Assembly (NCBI GenBank): GCA_020081605.1
Contig: JAHREC010000013.1
Location: forward strand, 2,418,001 to 2,482,000
Reading direction: 5' to 3'
From: Albifimbria verrucaria
Taxonomy: Eukaryota; Ascomycota; Sordariomycetes; Hypocreales; Stachybotryaceae
Length of the DNA stretch: 64,000 nucleotides
Below, one piece after another: positions 24,282 through 37,492 of the stretch; position 1 is the stretch's first letter; every line of letters begins with the position of its first letter. The translations under genes and the position numbers were made by a program. The notes under the pieces were generated by a model. The model did not search any database. It saw only the letters and a list, made by a program, of their open reading frames with translations, and had not been told where the DNA came from.

Positions 24282-27200
24282 TCATTTCAGGTTCTTCAAA
24301 CCTTGCTCTCCCGGAGTGATTGGGTAGCTGGGGTTATGGAATAGATGCCAGCAGTTGGGAGCTTGAAGGATATATCTGTCATCACGTTAGCAAGGCCCGG
24401 CCATTATAAATCCACACAACGTACCTTGCCATTGCTTCTCTGAAGCGTGACTTGTACTCCTTGGGGCTGGTCACGGTGGGCCTGTTGCGACCACCACCTG
24501 CAAAGCCTCGATCCTTGATCCAGCTCTCCAGCTTCTTGTCCCATGTGTACGTGCGAATACAGTCGATGATACCCACGACCAGTTCTTTCCTCGCTTCATC
24601 CACAGCAATCATTAACGAATAGTCCATCACGTTCTGTCTTGCTAGGAACAGCGTATCGTTCCATACGGATGCCCGGAGGAGTTTCTTCGAATGCTCGCGG
24701 GCAAAGAGAGGCGACTCGGCAATGAACTCCACCATGTTTTCGTCAAGAAGTACTTCATTTTGCTCTCCTGTTGATTGGATTTTACGATTTCTCATCGAAC
24801 CTTTAAGATCGAAGATTCGAGATGGTGATCGGTCGTAGAAAAGATTTTCTGTGATGAGCAAATCCAACTTCACATCCGTACCCGTAGCAGGATTCTTGAT
24901 GACAACCTGGAAAAAGCCAAGCATCTTAGCGATCACCGAGGAAGGTCATGGAACAATGCTTCGGCCATGATGCCAAAGTAGCCTGGGGCAAAGCCCAAGA
25001 AAGCCGACGTCTCTATTGGAGAGAGGGACTAGAATGAATTAGCAACCGTCATTCACCTTTTCATGTCATATCCTTACCTTTAGAACTAATCGATCGTCCA
25101 AAGTCTTCAGGAAAACGGACTTGGTCTTTCCACCCTTGGAATCCCATTTCAGACAACGAGAAAGGGACTCGATGATTCTCTCAGCCACTCCGCACTTCCT
25201 TCGGAGCGCATCGAATTGCTCCGCGTAAAAAATCTTGCATGTCATAACAGCCTGGCCTTCCTTGAATTGATACTTCAAATGTGTGCTTGTTATACGGAGT
25301 AGGCTCTTCTCCAACCCGGCTTCATCTCCGAGCCACTCTTCGGAAGCAGGAGCGGACCCTGCTTCTGTATGTCCCAGGCCCTCTCCTCCCTGTTGCATTA
25401 CTTCCTGCGCATCTCTGCGAATTATGGCCAACTTGTTCTGATAGTCGTCGCTGTTCAATGCTAGAGCAATGACTGAGCTTGGTTCGTCTTCACGAACAAT
25501 GATATCCGAGTCCATGAATATGTGATCGGTTGGGTTGACAGGGTACTCCAACTGCGGCCAACCGCTTGCTGACCGCTCTGCCCAAAAGTTTGTCAGATAC
25601 TTCATCAGACTTGTTTTCTGATGCTTGGGCAGTTCCAGTGGAATCTCCGTGCTGGGTTCGAGAGAATCGGCAATTTCCTTGATGTCTGGAAGGTAATCAT
25701 CAGACACAGAAGGATCAATGTCACTTTCAGCACCCTCGTCTTCCAAAGCACACTGGCTGGTATTGCCAGTGGTGGCCTCTTCATGCTCACTACGAGATAG
25801 TGCATCGTCAGGTTGAGAATGTGGCTCTACTGGTGTAACTGCATCCGCTGTCTCTGTTTCAGGTTCCGTTTTGATTGGCTCCTCGGTCGTGGTAGCTGGA
25901 GGGCTTGTTCCAACCTTCTGGTCAGCCTCACGGTCGAGGCCCTGTTCGCTAGATGGCATCTGTTCCTCGAAGGCCTCGTCCACGTTGTCGTAGACTTGAA
26001 CTATTGCCCTAGTCGTTGTTTTTGTAAGCATTGGTCGAGGCTGACGTAGGTTTATGGCCCTTTGTTTCCGATCACGGATTCGCTCCCTCTCAAACTCTCG
26101 ACTGAGCTGCTCAAAGTGTCTGGCTAATGTCGACACCTTAGACTCTTTCTTTCGGGAGACAAGTCGGGGAATGCTAGATGTGCTCATCTTCCCCTATTCT
26201 TGAGCGTGCCGAGCCCTAAACGATCAGAAAGTCTCTTGTCTACCTTGATGGAACCCTCTTGTAACTGTTCCTTGGTGGTGTCCAAGGAAATAGGGATTTG
26301 TTTGGGGTCCCGCATACCAAGAGGCTTTCCAAGCCCCAGCGATGAATGCGTTCTTGGCAATGGCCGAGCCGGCTGAGAGATTGCCCTCGCCAAGGGAGGG
26401 GATACGTTTGAGCCTGCTCGCCGACTGACTTGATCGAGCTTTGGGATGTCTTGGGCAGTGGCGGTGCCGTCTACTCCACTAGTATGAAGAGCTCGAATAC
26501 CTTGCTCGCGTCGTAGTTGTTCAACCTTTTCCGACAAGGATTGTCCAGATGCTGGAGTATCAATACCACTTTGAGTGTTTGAGGTAGGTGGAACGGATGA
26601 CTCAGGAGATGAAAATGTTTCTGTTTCCTCAATATTTGACGTTTCTGGAAGCTTCAAGGGCACTTCAGCGACGCTTGATGGAGTGCCATCCTCGAGCGGA
26701 GATAAGGTGGCCAAGTCTAAAGGTTCAACTCGTTGAATAACCTCGTCGACTGGGATTTCAACCTTCTCGTCTTCTTCAGAAGGAGCAGCTTCAGAAGGAA
26801 CAACTTCGGAAGGAACAGCTTCTTCAGAAGGCGCTGTCTCTTCTAGCTGCTTTGCTGATGTCGTACTCGATTCTAGGCTAGGCACCGTATAATCCGTAGG
26901 TTGAGTGGGCTTTTCATCTGTATCCGAGAACGTTTGCGACGGTCGTTCGTCGCTATCGACAGTTGACATGGTGGTATCCGTAGGCGTGATGCCTTCATTG
27001 GATGCCAAAGACTCCTTAGACTCGTTGTCGGTGAACATTTTCTTCAATTGCATGATTGTCAGTTGACGCATGTCCTTGTCACCCAAGAACTCTGCTTCAA
27101 ATTCAGCAAAGGTCTGATCCCATGAGCTTGCGTTCTCAAGCATTTCCCGCACAACTTTGTTGAATGGAACCACTTCGTAGTATTTGGATTGGACATATGT

Positions 27201-30200
27201 TTCTTGTAATCGGCGAATCATGGCCACCTGATCTTCCTGAGCTTGCTTGCCCAGATGCTCCAGTTGCGCGCGGCAGGACTCAGCCTTCTCAGGCAAAACG
27301 CTGTCAATACGGATGCTTTTAAGCCTAGACTTAATAGACATCATAAACTTGATCCAGCGTTCTTCCATCTTGGTGAAAATTCCATTTTTGAGCCTCAAAT
27401 CGTTGGCAACCTTCCAGGTGATTCGGGCACGCGGGACGACAATTTCCAGCAAGTCAATGGGATCCCAATGTAAGCGGATACGGGATTCATGTAGACTGAA
27501 ATATCGAACATGATCTCTGTGGTGATCATGAGGGCACTCAAGGCTGCTCTTCATCCGAAGTCCGCGTCCCCAGTATAACAGCTCCAGGTACTTGCCAAAT
27601 GAATACTTGAAAGTCGCATCAGACATTGGCTTCTCTTCAGAATCCTTCTTGCAGATCTTGCAATACGTCCACATTGTGATTCCATCGCCAAGTTCGGGCC
27701 GCCTTGGAGGGGCATTCGGAAGCTGTTCAACGAAAACAGTAATTCGAGCTTCATCATGGACATAGGTTCGATGATGCTCAATCATCTTGCGTTCGCAGCC
27801 AATTGAGTTGCAAATGTCTTCTCGGCTGTATGTCAAGTCCTCAATATACTGTCCCAAGGTACAGTCCGGGTCCATACCCGTGTCGACATGCTGCTCATCG
27901 TAGAAGTTAATTGCAACGAGACCTGGCTCGATGCATGGAATCTTGGTCTCGGTGCAGATAACAGAGTACAAGACGACAATGTTTTGGTGTGAGTAAGGAT
28001 CAAAAAGGTCCAAGTTGCCTTGAAGGTAAGTTTCCCACTGTCGTGTTTGTGTTTGGTAGTTGAAAAGAGCCTTGTCATACTCGGCATCATGAACGGCATG
28101 GAGAATTTCCATCATCTGCCTCGGGCCTTTCTGACCAATCTTTTCTACCATCTCTGGCTTGATTAATTGGAATTTTTGTGGTCCGCTCTTCTCTTCATCT
28201 TTCTCCTCGACAACATCATGATCCCTGAGCCTTCGGAGATATAGAAGACGTCTCTCTTGCTCTCGAGCCCTCATCAACAAATAAGGTTGCGTGAACTTCA
28301 CGTAAGGCGACGCGGACAATATCTTCGTTTCATACTTGGCAACAGTGTCGCTGTAGTATGTCGGCATGGGAACATCATCAGGTACCTGGCCTTCCGGCGA
28401 CGAATGTATATGCGTGTCATGAAGCGAAACAAGTCTCGGGCGTTCTGGTACCTGGTCCTGATGGAGAGAACCTGCCTCGTCTGTACCACCAAAGCTAGAG
28501 CTGTCCACAGTGACCTGTGAGGGTGGCTCGCTTTCGCTAGAAGCGTGATTAACCACAACGGCTGGTCCATCGCCGACACTTGTAATGCTTGACCTCAGAT
28601 TGTCACTGAGCGTCTGGAACGAATTTGACAAAGAATTGTCACCGCCATCATCAGGTGGCTCGATGGATTCGTCTCGTAACAGACTGGATTCCAGCTTCAG
28701 ATTATACACAACGTAGACCATGAACTCCATGATGTCCTTGACTTTGGCAAGTAACTGGTTGGTGGCTCCACGCAGAGCTATGGTGCATCCGAGGTCTGGC
28801 TTGCAGCCTGACAAAAATATGTAGGACTTCTTGCGACCGGGATAATCATTGTTGACGAAAGTCCTTACTTCAAATGCTGCGCATCTTCCAACTTGGACCG
28901 GCAAAGCCAACATATCCAGTGATGAGATGATCTCTGTCTCCGCACAGCGTGATACAGCTTCTATTACAGTGTGTTTGACATTATACGCGACCGAAATGTT
29001 TGCCTCAGATAGGTACTGCAAAGCAACTCCGGATACACCCTTCTCAGCAAGCAGTAGCTGTGGTCGGAGGTTGGTGATTCGCTGAACCACAACTCTGAGG
29101 AACTCCTTCTCTTGCTCAATTACTGGTTGCAAGCTCATAAAATGCTGTTGATGGCGTTGATATTCAATCGGAAATGTGACCAGCACAATGCGAGGGTTAA
29201 GAATCTTGCAGGGCATGCTTTTCAATGCAAGATTCTTAGTGAAAACAACTCCAGATACGTAGGCGGTGTCACCAGGTTTACCACCTGGAATTCTCTTAAG
29301 CTTGACGTAGTGTCTGATATCCATATCCTCCCTTTAGCAACATCGGGGTAACATCATCTGTGGAACGTAGTAGGATAGGAACAAGCGCCTTTTGCCATGC
29401 AGCTGGATTAGGCACTTCAGCGTCCTCTAGTAGTTGGTGCAAGAGCCTATCCACATGTTTTAAGCTGGACTTATTCAGCTCGATCCTATCCATTTTCTGA
29501 TGTTGCAAGGAATCACTTCGGGTTAATTGTGTCCCGCTGTGATGTGGACTGTCAAGTGAGAAGAGGTATTCGGATGAAGCAGATGGCCCCTTGAAGATCC
29601 CAGATCTTGGTCTTGGAGATGCCAGATAATGCACACTACCACTGACATTGCTAAGGTTTCGACGTCGTGGAGGCCTGCGATGAGAAACGAGGGCTGCTGG
29701 ACCACTGAGCTCATCAAGTCCACCGCGACTTATGTGGCTCATGCCGCTGATGCTCTTCTCTGCTCTGTGACGATGCTTCCTCCCAGCACTAACATAGGGG
29801 CCGAAATTTGACTTTTCCGTTTCATAGCTTGTCGACTGAATATCAGAGGATGAGATGGTAGCAAAGATGCTCATCTGCTCATCGCCGCTAGACTCGTCGG
29901 ACATGTAATCGGCCAATTCCGGATCGATGATATTATCGTCATGAAAGGCGGGAAACTTAGGTTTCTTCGCATTCTCGTCGGCAACGCTTCTACGAAACGG
30001 TGCTTCGGTTTCAGGTGGTGGCCTAAACCTCCCTAGAATTCCATGCTTTGAGTGATGCCGCTTATGACCCATAGACGATGACGGCCGACCAGAAGTCAGA
30101 GACTTTAGAGAACGTGAAGATCCTGGCCGACTCAACTGTGGTGCATCGATCTCAAGCACTGCGGAGGAGCGGTTGTTTGAATCTTTGACCCTCCGAGTCG

Positions 30201-31839
30201 CCGGGATCGCCATCATGGGTGTGGTGACGGGTCGCGCGTCCTCCGATCCTTCAGATCCATGTGCTATTTCTTGGTCCTTAATCTTCGACTGGCCTGCTGC
30301 AGGTGTCTTCGGTTGGCCTGTGCCAAAAATCTCGGCATAAATGATTGCTCGTCACCCGAGTCCTCAGATGCGCTGCCGTCAAACCGGCGGCTAATGACCT
30401 CAAGACACCTCTTGCACACTCGCAAGGAACCCTGCAAACCAAATCTTTCACCGGAAATGGTTGTGGTGCATTTCGAATCGAATATGCATCCACATGTTCG
30501 GCAATGATGTTTCCTGCGGAATGCCGTAAAGGGCGTTTGGCAGAGAAAACATTCCTTGACAGTATCGTCTTTCATCCAAAATTCCTTGCTGAGAACTTGT
30601 TTTCGCATCCGATCCAATTGAGCATTCATTTGATCCGAAGCACCTTCGTGGCTCCGTGCCGTGCCTGGTATGCGTAGATCTCCAGAACGCATCTTCTCTT
30701 GGTGCGACTCTTGAGAAAACGAATCATGGTACACTGAGTTGTGAGCAGACGTATTGATAGGACTCGGTTCGGCAGTGCCGCCATCGACGGATGAGTCTCG
30801 CGACACAGAATAAGCAGGAGATCGGGAGCGCGTGATTCTGTCAATCACTGCCGGTCTTCGTGGTATATGATCGGGGAAAGCATCGACGAGGCGTTGGAGG
30901 GTGTGCGAACATGCCGGGTTTGCACAGGCGGCACCGAAGGAGCACGTCCCTTGGAGGGACTAACGGAAGAAGACACAATACTGCCATCGATGCTAGATGC
31001 ATCATCACGTTTTGTCTTGGATGGAAGCCGACCATCCTTAAGATCGTAGAGTTTCGTGTCCACCTGTGGAAGATGCGCATGCAGTTCCGATCTGCTGAAG
31101 CTCTTCCGGCTTGAACTCTGAGATACGCCGTCTTCCAGGACCCCGGTATTGGCATTTGCATCTCGATGGACAGTCACAGCTGCAATGGCTGGGTCTGCGG
31201 GTACAGAGCTGGTCGGCGCTTTCGGTAGACTTGGCCGAGACGTGTTTTGCGACTTAACGGTAGACAACAAGCTGATGCCGGTGCTTCTGGACGACTGGGA
31301 CGAGTGAGAAGGGCGACTACCAGATGGTCCAGCTGCAGGTCCAGGTCCAGCTACAGGAGAGAGGTCGGCCATGCTTAGCTGTTGAGATGCAAGGGGAGTA
31401 GGTGTCTCCAAGTCGGAATACTCGACAGGCCCATTAGATCCATCGTAGAAATGGTCCTGGACGGCAGGCTCTACTGAGTCTTCGCGACCACCATTGCTGT
31501 CTTCCTGGACAGGTTTGGAGGACGTACCGACACCTACGGCCTCCCTAAATCTGGTGTATAATCCGCTTAGGCCTTGGTGGACGAGATCCCTGCAGCAACC
31601 TTCCCATCCTGGGGCTGAGCCGCATCGGGGAGCGGAGCGAAGTCGTTGAAGGTAGTCAGTGAATCGCACTGACTTGCGGAGCTGTGTATTTCATCGAGGG
31701 TGTGAGCGAGCTGGTCTCTATCGGCGGTCGAGGCAACAGATACTGATCTGACGGAGTCGCGGCGGTTACGAGAGGTGGAGGCGGTCGGAGTAGGAACAGA
31801 GGAGCCAACGGACGACTTGGAGAGACTGGCGCTGGCCAT
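24282..31839 (-). CDS. FAB1: 1-phosphatidylinositol-3-phosphate 5-kinase Fab1
   Basis: Makes PI(3,5)P2 on the vacuole/endosome. Order of domains on the minus strand: N-terminal MASASLSKSSVGSS (31839) with HTLDEIHSSASQCDSLTTFN; a FYVE domain near 30360-30560 with CFLCQTPFTAFRRKHHCRTC; after a break, DIRHYVKLKRIPGGKPGDTA and the TCP-1/Cpn60-like domain (29320-28700); a long linker; the Cys-rich region with TYCKICKKDSEE (27650) and SLECPHDHHRDHVRYFSLHE; a disordered Glu/Ser segment; and the C-terminal lipid kinase with NVMDYSLMIAVDEARK and VGIIDCIRTYTWDKKLESWI. Introns lie near 24960-25065 and at 24376-24424; the last exon ends NPSYPITPGEQGLKNLK at 24282. Single-base breaks occur near 31600, 30860, 30265, 29320 and 26190. 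The total of about 2,450 residues fits Fab1. Kinase motifs are intact. Confidence 0.97.
26777..26840. repeat. Short tandem repeat coding for Pro-Ser-Glu-rich units in FAB1 linker
   Basis: About four imperfect 15-18-bp units (plus-strand form GAAGGA..AGCTTC) encode a run of E-x-VPSE/APSE units on the minus strand. It lies in the disordered linker between the Cys-rich region and the kinase domain. Confidence 0.75.
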
Positions 31840-32800
31840 GCTGACTATAGCAGCCTAAACTGCGAACGCCAGCGGGATGTCGAAGGTGATAGAGCCAGCG
31901 TGAGGCTCATGGGAGCCCGGCGGCCACTACTTAAGAGGCGAAATCTCACGCAGGGACTAATCGTGGGCATGTAGGTGCATGGTGTGTCGAGTATATCGTG
32001 ACATGCGGAGGCCGCCCAACGCGGACTACAGTACGACGCAAGCAAACCCAAGGCGCAGGATCGTCGGAGCGGGAAGAGGGAAGCTGCAGAAAGGGTTCAG
32101 GAGACGATCACGAATGACGAAAGAGTGAAGGCAAGACAGCAGTGTGCGACAGGGCCGACAACCACGTCCGGATCGAGGGGTGAGATGGGATGCGGCGCAC
32201 AAATCACAGGTTGGGTTTTGGGATGATCAAGTCTAAAGCTGGCGGAGGTGGCCTGGGGAGGTTACCTGATGTCGTCAGGTCCATGCAGCCTTTGCAGCCA
32301 AGCGCATGAATGGCACAGGTAGCGGTGACCTGGAACCGGTGCCCCACGCCTGGTTCCCTTTGCCAAGCTCTGCGCATCCGACGGTACAGGCTACTTGGAC
32401 CTAGCCTGGCGCTTGGTCCACCAGACACGCAACGGTACAGCACTAGCGCAGTGCATCCTGGGACTTCCATTCTCGTCGTTCCCTCCCAATCAATCCAGAC
32501 CCTGCCAGCCCAGTCCAGCCCAGGCTTGCCAGGCCAGAGAGGAAAAAGTACCCGCAACTACCGGCCTGGAAATTTCCACCGCGTCTGGCTCCTGTTGTTC
32601 AGATCGCGCTACCAGTATCATTGGTTGAAACAGCTCGTCATCCTACATATTCACAACACACACAAAAAAGAACCGTCTACCTCCTTCATCACACACACTC
32701 TGCCTGTCCGTGTCTCACTGTTAGACACGCTTAGGGAGCTTTTGCTACGATGTTGACGTGACGCAACCCTGGGATGCACAGGTGAAAGGTTGCAGCAAAA
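31840..32800. promoter_or_regulatory. Divergent promoter region of FAB1 and the unknown gene at 32.8 kb
   Basis: 961 bp between divergent start codons. Readings at 32204-32756 overlap on both strands and have no recognisable domain. The stretch at about 32640-32760 is CT/CA-rich on the plus strand, like a fungal leader. Confidence 0.45.
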
Positions 32801-34857
32801 ATGATCAACAACAACTTGATGGCGTCGCACTCCCAGGACGTCAACGCGCTTTTGCGCCGGCGGTGCCTCACTGTCATTCCCAAGGATCAGCTCAAGCTGT
32901 TGGATAGGGAAGACTCATGGGCTGTGGACCTGGCCAACAGACCCCATGGCCTAGCCAACGTGCCGGGTCACGTTCTTGAGACCGTCAAGGAAGCCTATAT
33001 CGCGAGTCAACGCTCTCGCAACAATGGCAGTGTGGACAGGCCACCGGGAGACCGCAACGACGGACACCTACAAAGCCCGGTTCAGGCAAAAGATTACAAC
33101 TCAGACTCTCCGCCTCCATCATCACCACCCACTGAAGTCTCGTGGGAGGAAACGCCTCCCAGCCGGTACCACAGCGCAGGCCAGCTCAGGAGTTGCCTAC
33201 AAACGATGAGATGCCAGAAGATATACCGGAAGCCCCGCTACCTTCAAAGAGCCTGGGCCCTAGTACTGCAACGCCACCGCAGCGGTTGTCTAAACGAAAA
33301 CATGACGATGCATCACCTAGTATTCGCAGGAGCTCTAGACAGAAAGCAATGGCACCGCCGCCTCGTCCGTCCCCGGCTCTGCAACTAGCACCCCAATTTG
33401 GATTTGCTTCTAGTGACAATGAAGATGACGCCCCGGAGGTTCCTCGTTTTCAGGTCCCTCCAAAACAAACACCCATTGCCAAGGACATCGCCGCGTTGCA
33501 ACGTAGCTCAGGGACCTCGAATGCTCCGCGAGGGCAAGCCATGAACACGCCTCCCTGTGCGCAACCAAGCCAATCCCTGGTCCCTGAAACAGTTCTCAAA
33601 GCCAATAGCCCTATCAAGGAAGCGACGGTGCCTGGGCGTAATCGCCGATATCGTATCAAACCGGCCAATTTCAGCGATGATAGTCCAGAGGCGGCCAAAC
33701 CACGAAGGGCACTGGAGTCTGTTAAGCCTTATGCATCGATAGAAAGCTCCAACAGTATTCCCAGCTCCATAGTTCCTTCGACAATGCCTGAGCAACCGAC
33801 ACAAAAGTCAACAGAAAACCAGTCTACGGAAGGCGAGAATCCTAATCCAATCGTTCACAAGAATATCCCAGCAGAAGTAAGGCAAAGCGAGCCCATCAAG
33901 TCAGTAGAGGTAGATGCACCTCCTATTGCACAGCCTGTTGTCGATCAAGAAGACCATAGCGCCAAGCCTACATCGACAAATATCATATCACATTCTCCAA
34001 AGCCTCTTGCAATAGAGAAAGGGTTAAAGGAGCCCTCCCTCACAGCGTTCAAACATCCAAATCAACAGGTGGTGTCGATATCTTAGGAAATGGGTTTCTG
34101 GACCCTTATAATACTTTTATCTATTTCTATCCGGAGTACACAGCATCTTACTCAGGAAACCACGACAAGTTTATCAAGGCATGTGTTTGCCTGGAATACC
34201 TTCAGCGAGAAAGGGGTCTCAAAGAGTTTTTGTACGACGATTTCATTCGAGCATTTTCACATGCCTTCTTGGCCTACGTGAGAAACGCGGGTCCTGGCCA
34301 GGAACCCCTCCCTGCTGTGGAATGGTACAATATCCAGCCTGGAAGACCTGTTTTCACGAATATGGTTGTGCGGAAAATGAATTTGGAAAGAATCCTAAAG
34401 GAGTATCCTGATCAAGTAGCACAAGCGAGGGCCGTCGTTGCAACAGACATTGAAAGCACAGAGGTGGCCTCCACAAACGCGAGCATGGTTCATACCGCTG
34501 GTGACGTGATGGACATTGACGACGCTGCTCAAAGCCCACCCCATCACTCGCCTACACCAGTCCGACCCCTCCATCTAGCAGGCCGTCGCCAAGATTATCA
34601 ACCCCGGCTTCCCTGAGCACGAGGTTGCATCAAGTGTACCGCCTTCGGATCTTTCTACACCTGCAGCGAGCTTGGGCCGTCGACGCACCTCTCGCTACCT
34701 GGAAAAGTTGACGTCGAGCACCAGGTCAAAATCGAAGAAAAGGGCGGAGGACCATTCGGCAAGGTGGAAGAAGCATCTTAGGCAGAGGCTATCGAGCGGC
34801 ACCATGGGTCTATCTAGTAGCGGCAGGGTGGACTCAACGCCACAGCAGGCAGAGTAG
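32801..34857 (+). CDS. Uncharacterised, mostly disordered protein with one folded-looking block and basic tail
   Basis: I do not recognise this protein. The start at 32801 (MINNNLMASHSQDVNALLRR) has A at -3; a second ATG is at 32819. The N-terminal 60 residues look folded (CLTVIPKDQLKLLDREDSWA), then a Ser/Pro-rich region with NSDSPPPSSPPTEVSWEE and a basic RRSSRQK. After a one-base break near 34060 comes an aromatic-rich block, GFLDPYNTFIYFYPEYTASY, GNHDKFIKACVCLEYLQRER and LYDDFIRAFSHAFLAYVRNA, about 110 residues, which looks like the conserved core. The C-terminus is basic (TSRYLEKLTSSTRSKSKKRA) and could be a nuclear signal. Other breaks lie near 33165, 34560 and 34640. Composition suggests a nuclear protein; function unknown. 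Confidence 0.75.
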
Positions 34858-35258
34858 AGGAACAAGGTTAATTGTTGTGCCAGATCGGAGTTTTGGGGTG
34901 GGTAGCAAGACAGCTTGCTTGGCGTTTTTGCGAAGGATGGTACTGTACACGTTGAAGTGGAAAAGAATACCCAATATCATTACATCCAGAAGTGGAAACC
35001 GTATATTGTGCGTGGGCGACCCTGTCTAGCTAGACCGACCTATCTAGGCCTTGGTCAATTGGGCTCCTTGGGAGTCAGCTGTTGTTCTAATCCGTCTCCA
35101 GTCCACGAGTGCAGCTATTCTTCATCTGCATGGTGCGACACTGTACATTTCATGCCTCATTCTCGCCCTTTCGTAAAATCGGTGCAGAACCGACGATTTC
35201 CTTCAACTCCCTCTGGGTCGTGAAAGAAGGGTGCTGGTGGTGTGTCGATTGCATAAGC
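34858..35258. other. Convergent 3' flanks
   Basis: 401 bp between stop codons of the unknown gene and the BolA gene. No gene is supported; a short plus-strand reading at 34915-35223 overlaps it without any domain. Confidence 0.45.
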
Positions 35259-35828
35259 TCAAGCACCCTGTGGCGCATTGGTGGGCTTGGCGGCCTCCTT
35301 CTCTGCGACCAGGCGCTGCTTCTTCTGTTCCTGGACTTCCTCTTCCTCAGGCGTCAGGGTCCGAAGTTGCAGGGCATGGATGCCACCCTCACGGGCCATT
35401 TCTTCTGTGAGAAGGGCGTACACCATCCTGTGCCTTGCGGCCGGCATCTTGGACTTGAAAGCATCGGAGATGATGACCAGTCTAAACAAGGTTAGGTAAA
35501 TCGATCCAGGCCATGACGGGGAAGAGGACTAAGAAATAATGGTGAAGGCATGTGTGTACCTGAAGTGAGTCTCGGCGGAGGTGTTGCCCTCCATGGCCTT
35601 GTGGTGAGCGTGCAAGTGAGAGTCATTGTAGATCTCAAGAGTCCGAGGATTGAGAGCGGCAGTGATCTAATTGAAGGGTGGACGATAGCGATAAGCGGAA
35701 TGGCCTGGGAGGATTCAATTGGAAGAGCTTACCTTGGCCCGGATGACCTCTTCTACAGACGAGCTGGGACTCATGCTGGAGATCTGGCGACCTACGGTTG
35801 AAAAGCCCAGAGCGTATCGTCGGAACAT
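35259..35828 (-). CDS. BolA-like protein, probably mitochondrial
   Basis: Three exons on the minus strand (35828-35733, 35666-35560, 35481-35259) with introns of 66 and 78 bp give an uninterrupted 141-residue protein. The N-terminus MFRRYALGFSTVGRQISS is Arg-rich without acidic residues, fitting a mitochondrial presequence. The BolA fold follows: SSSVEEVIRAKITAALNPRT, the loop NDSHLHAHH, and FRLVIISDAFKSKMPAARHR with the family's near-invariant His. The end is a Glu/Lys-rich tail (EEEEVQEQKKQR). BolA proteins bind monothiol glutaredoxins and Fe-S clusters; mitochondrial members (yeast Bol1/Bol3) help insert 4Fe-4S clusters. Which member this is cannot be told by eye. An in-frame ATG upstream (35939) is less likely to be the start. 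Confidence 0.93.
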
Positions 35829-36756
35829 ACGGGGCGAAGTGCAAGGGAAAATTGCGAGTTGAGAGTGGCGAGGATGAGGAGTGAGCAAGGAAAGATAAAT
35901 ATGTCGAGGTAAAAAAAAATAGTAGCGAAGAACGGACACGGGCGGATGGGAAGCAAAAATTCAATTCCCGATCAGTTGTCACGCCAAAAAAACGTAACAG
36001 CGGCTCTGTCTTTGGTTTTCACACTGGGGCGGCTGCTGACACCAAAAAGGCTGCGACTCCAGACACCAGGGCTGTTATACGGGTGGTCACAGGTTCTTTG
36101 ATGCAACAACGAGGAATCGGTACGGTATATCAAGGCGCCATGTAGGTAGGTACAGGTAGGTAAGTAAATATCCAAGGAGGGATGCAGGGAGGGGGATATG
36201 TTGCTGGTAGGCGAGGAGAAAAGAAAAGAGAGGAAAGAGGAAAAAGGCTTCTTCTTCCCTCTTTTTTGCGATCGAAGAAGAAAAGAAAAAGGAAGAAAGA
36301 GGAAAAAATTGCGTCGAGAGCGGAAGACCAAGCAAAGGCTTTCTTGAAGATCCGAAAGTTCGGTGAAGTCGGTGAGTGCAGCAAACTGGTGCTGGGTGCT
36401 GCATGGTTGGGTGGAGCAGGTATCCAATGGCAGGGCGTGGACAAGTTCAAGCGGTGACGGGGAGAGACCCGTTCCTGGGCTGATGCTACATTGCCTTGTG
36501 GTGCCTAGAAAAACACAGATGCAGGAATATGCAGAGCTACCGTATATTCTTCTTGCGGTAAGGACACGAGGCCCGCGTGGCAAAAAACAGTGACCCTGGG
36601 GAAAAATAATAAATTAAAAATTACCATTAACGATAAAATAAAAATACAAATGGGAAAAAGGAAAGAGGCGAGGCGGTTGACGACCACCCAAGCCCACGCG
36701 GGATGATAAGACGAGGCGGTGATGATTTAGTGGTGTGACCTGTGCTCGGTTTTTTT

Positions 36757-36813
36757 GTTTTTATTCTATTCTTTATTATTTTATTTTATTTTATTTTATT
36801 GTATTTTATTTAA
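36757..36813. repeat. AT-rich (TTTTA)n pentanucleotide tract
   Basis: Imperfect tandem TTTTA/TTTAT units over about 55 bp, flanked by normal-composition DNA. Confidence 0.85.
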
Positions 36814-37450
36814 TCCCCTCCCATGGCCAGGTGATGAAAGTCTCTCCTGCAGTGAGCCTCTCTTCTCGAGACTTTAAGGCTAGGGAATTAATTTAATCTA
36901 ATTGATTACCTACCTCCGTATTGTTGAGGTGAGATGTATCCTCAGCGAACGCCGTATGTAAGGCTGGGCAATATCCAGGTCAAAATTGCCTATTCGGACA
37001 GACTGGCAGCGCCTACTTGAGAGATATAATCGATTACAACCCTGTCCAAGATACTAGCTTTGCTGCTACTGTATCCGTACAGGTTACAGCACGGCAATTA
37101 CCCGTAATTCTTCTCTGCAGGTGTCGGTGTCGTTGGCATGGGGGCCCCTACATCGTCGTCGTTGCACAAAGGCACCACCCACTTGTGCAGAACACATGGC
37201 GCTCCTCCACGCTGATCGCTCACTCGCAACGCTTCAACCACATGATCGGGCCGCCCATGGCAGCAATTTCGCATAATGCAGGCAGGACAGCACAGCTCAG
37301 TGCGATCGAAAATCCTTACCTGACCTGGTGTTGCACCCAAGGTGGAGCGTGCCTGATGTTCCCTCCGTTGCGTGGTCCCGGCCAGCTGGGCAGCCACACA
37401 CCCTAGGAAGCCCTATCACCTACCTGCCTGCCTTCTCGTGCTACCTAGGG

Positions 37451-37492
37451 CCCCTCCTTTGCCCTTTGGCCCTTTGGCCCTTTTGCCTTTGG
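37451..37492. repeat. GCCCTTTG imperfect tandem repeat
   Basis: Four to five GCCCTTTG-like units in a row; a separate GGCT tetranucleotide run follows at about 37539-37556. Confidence 0.75.
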
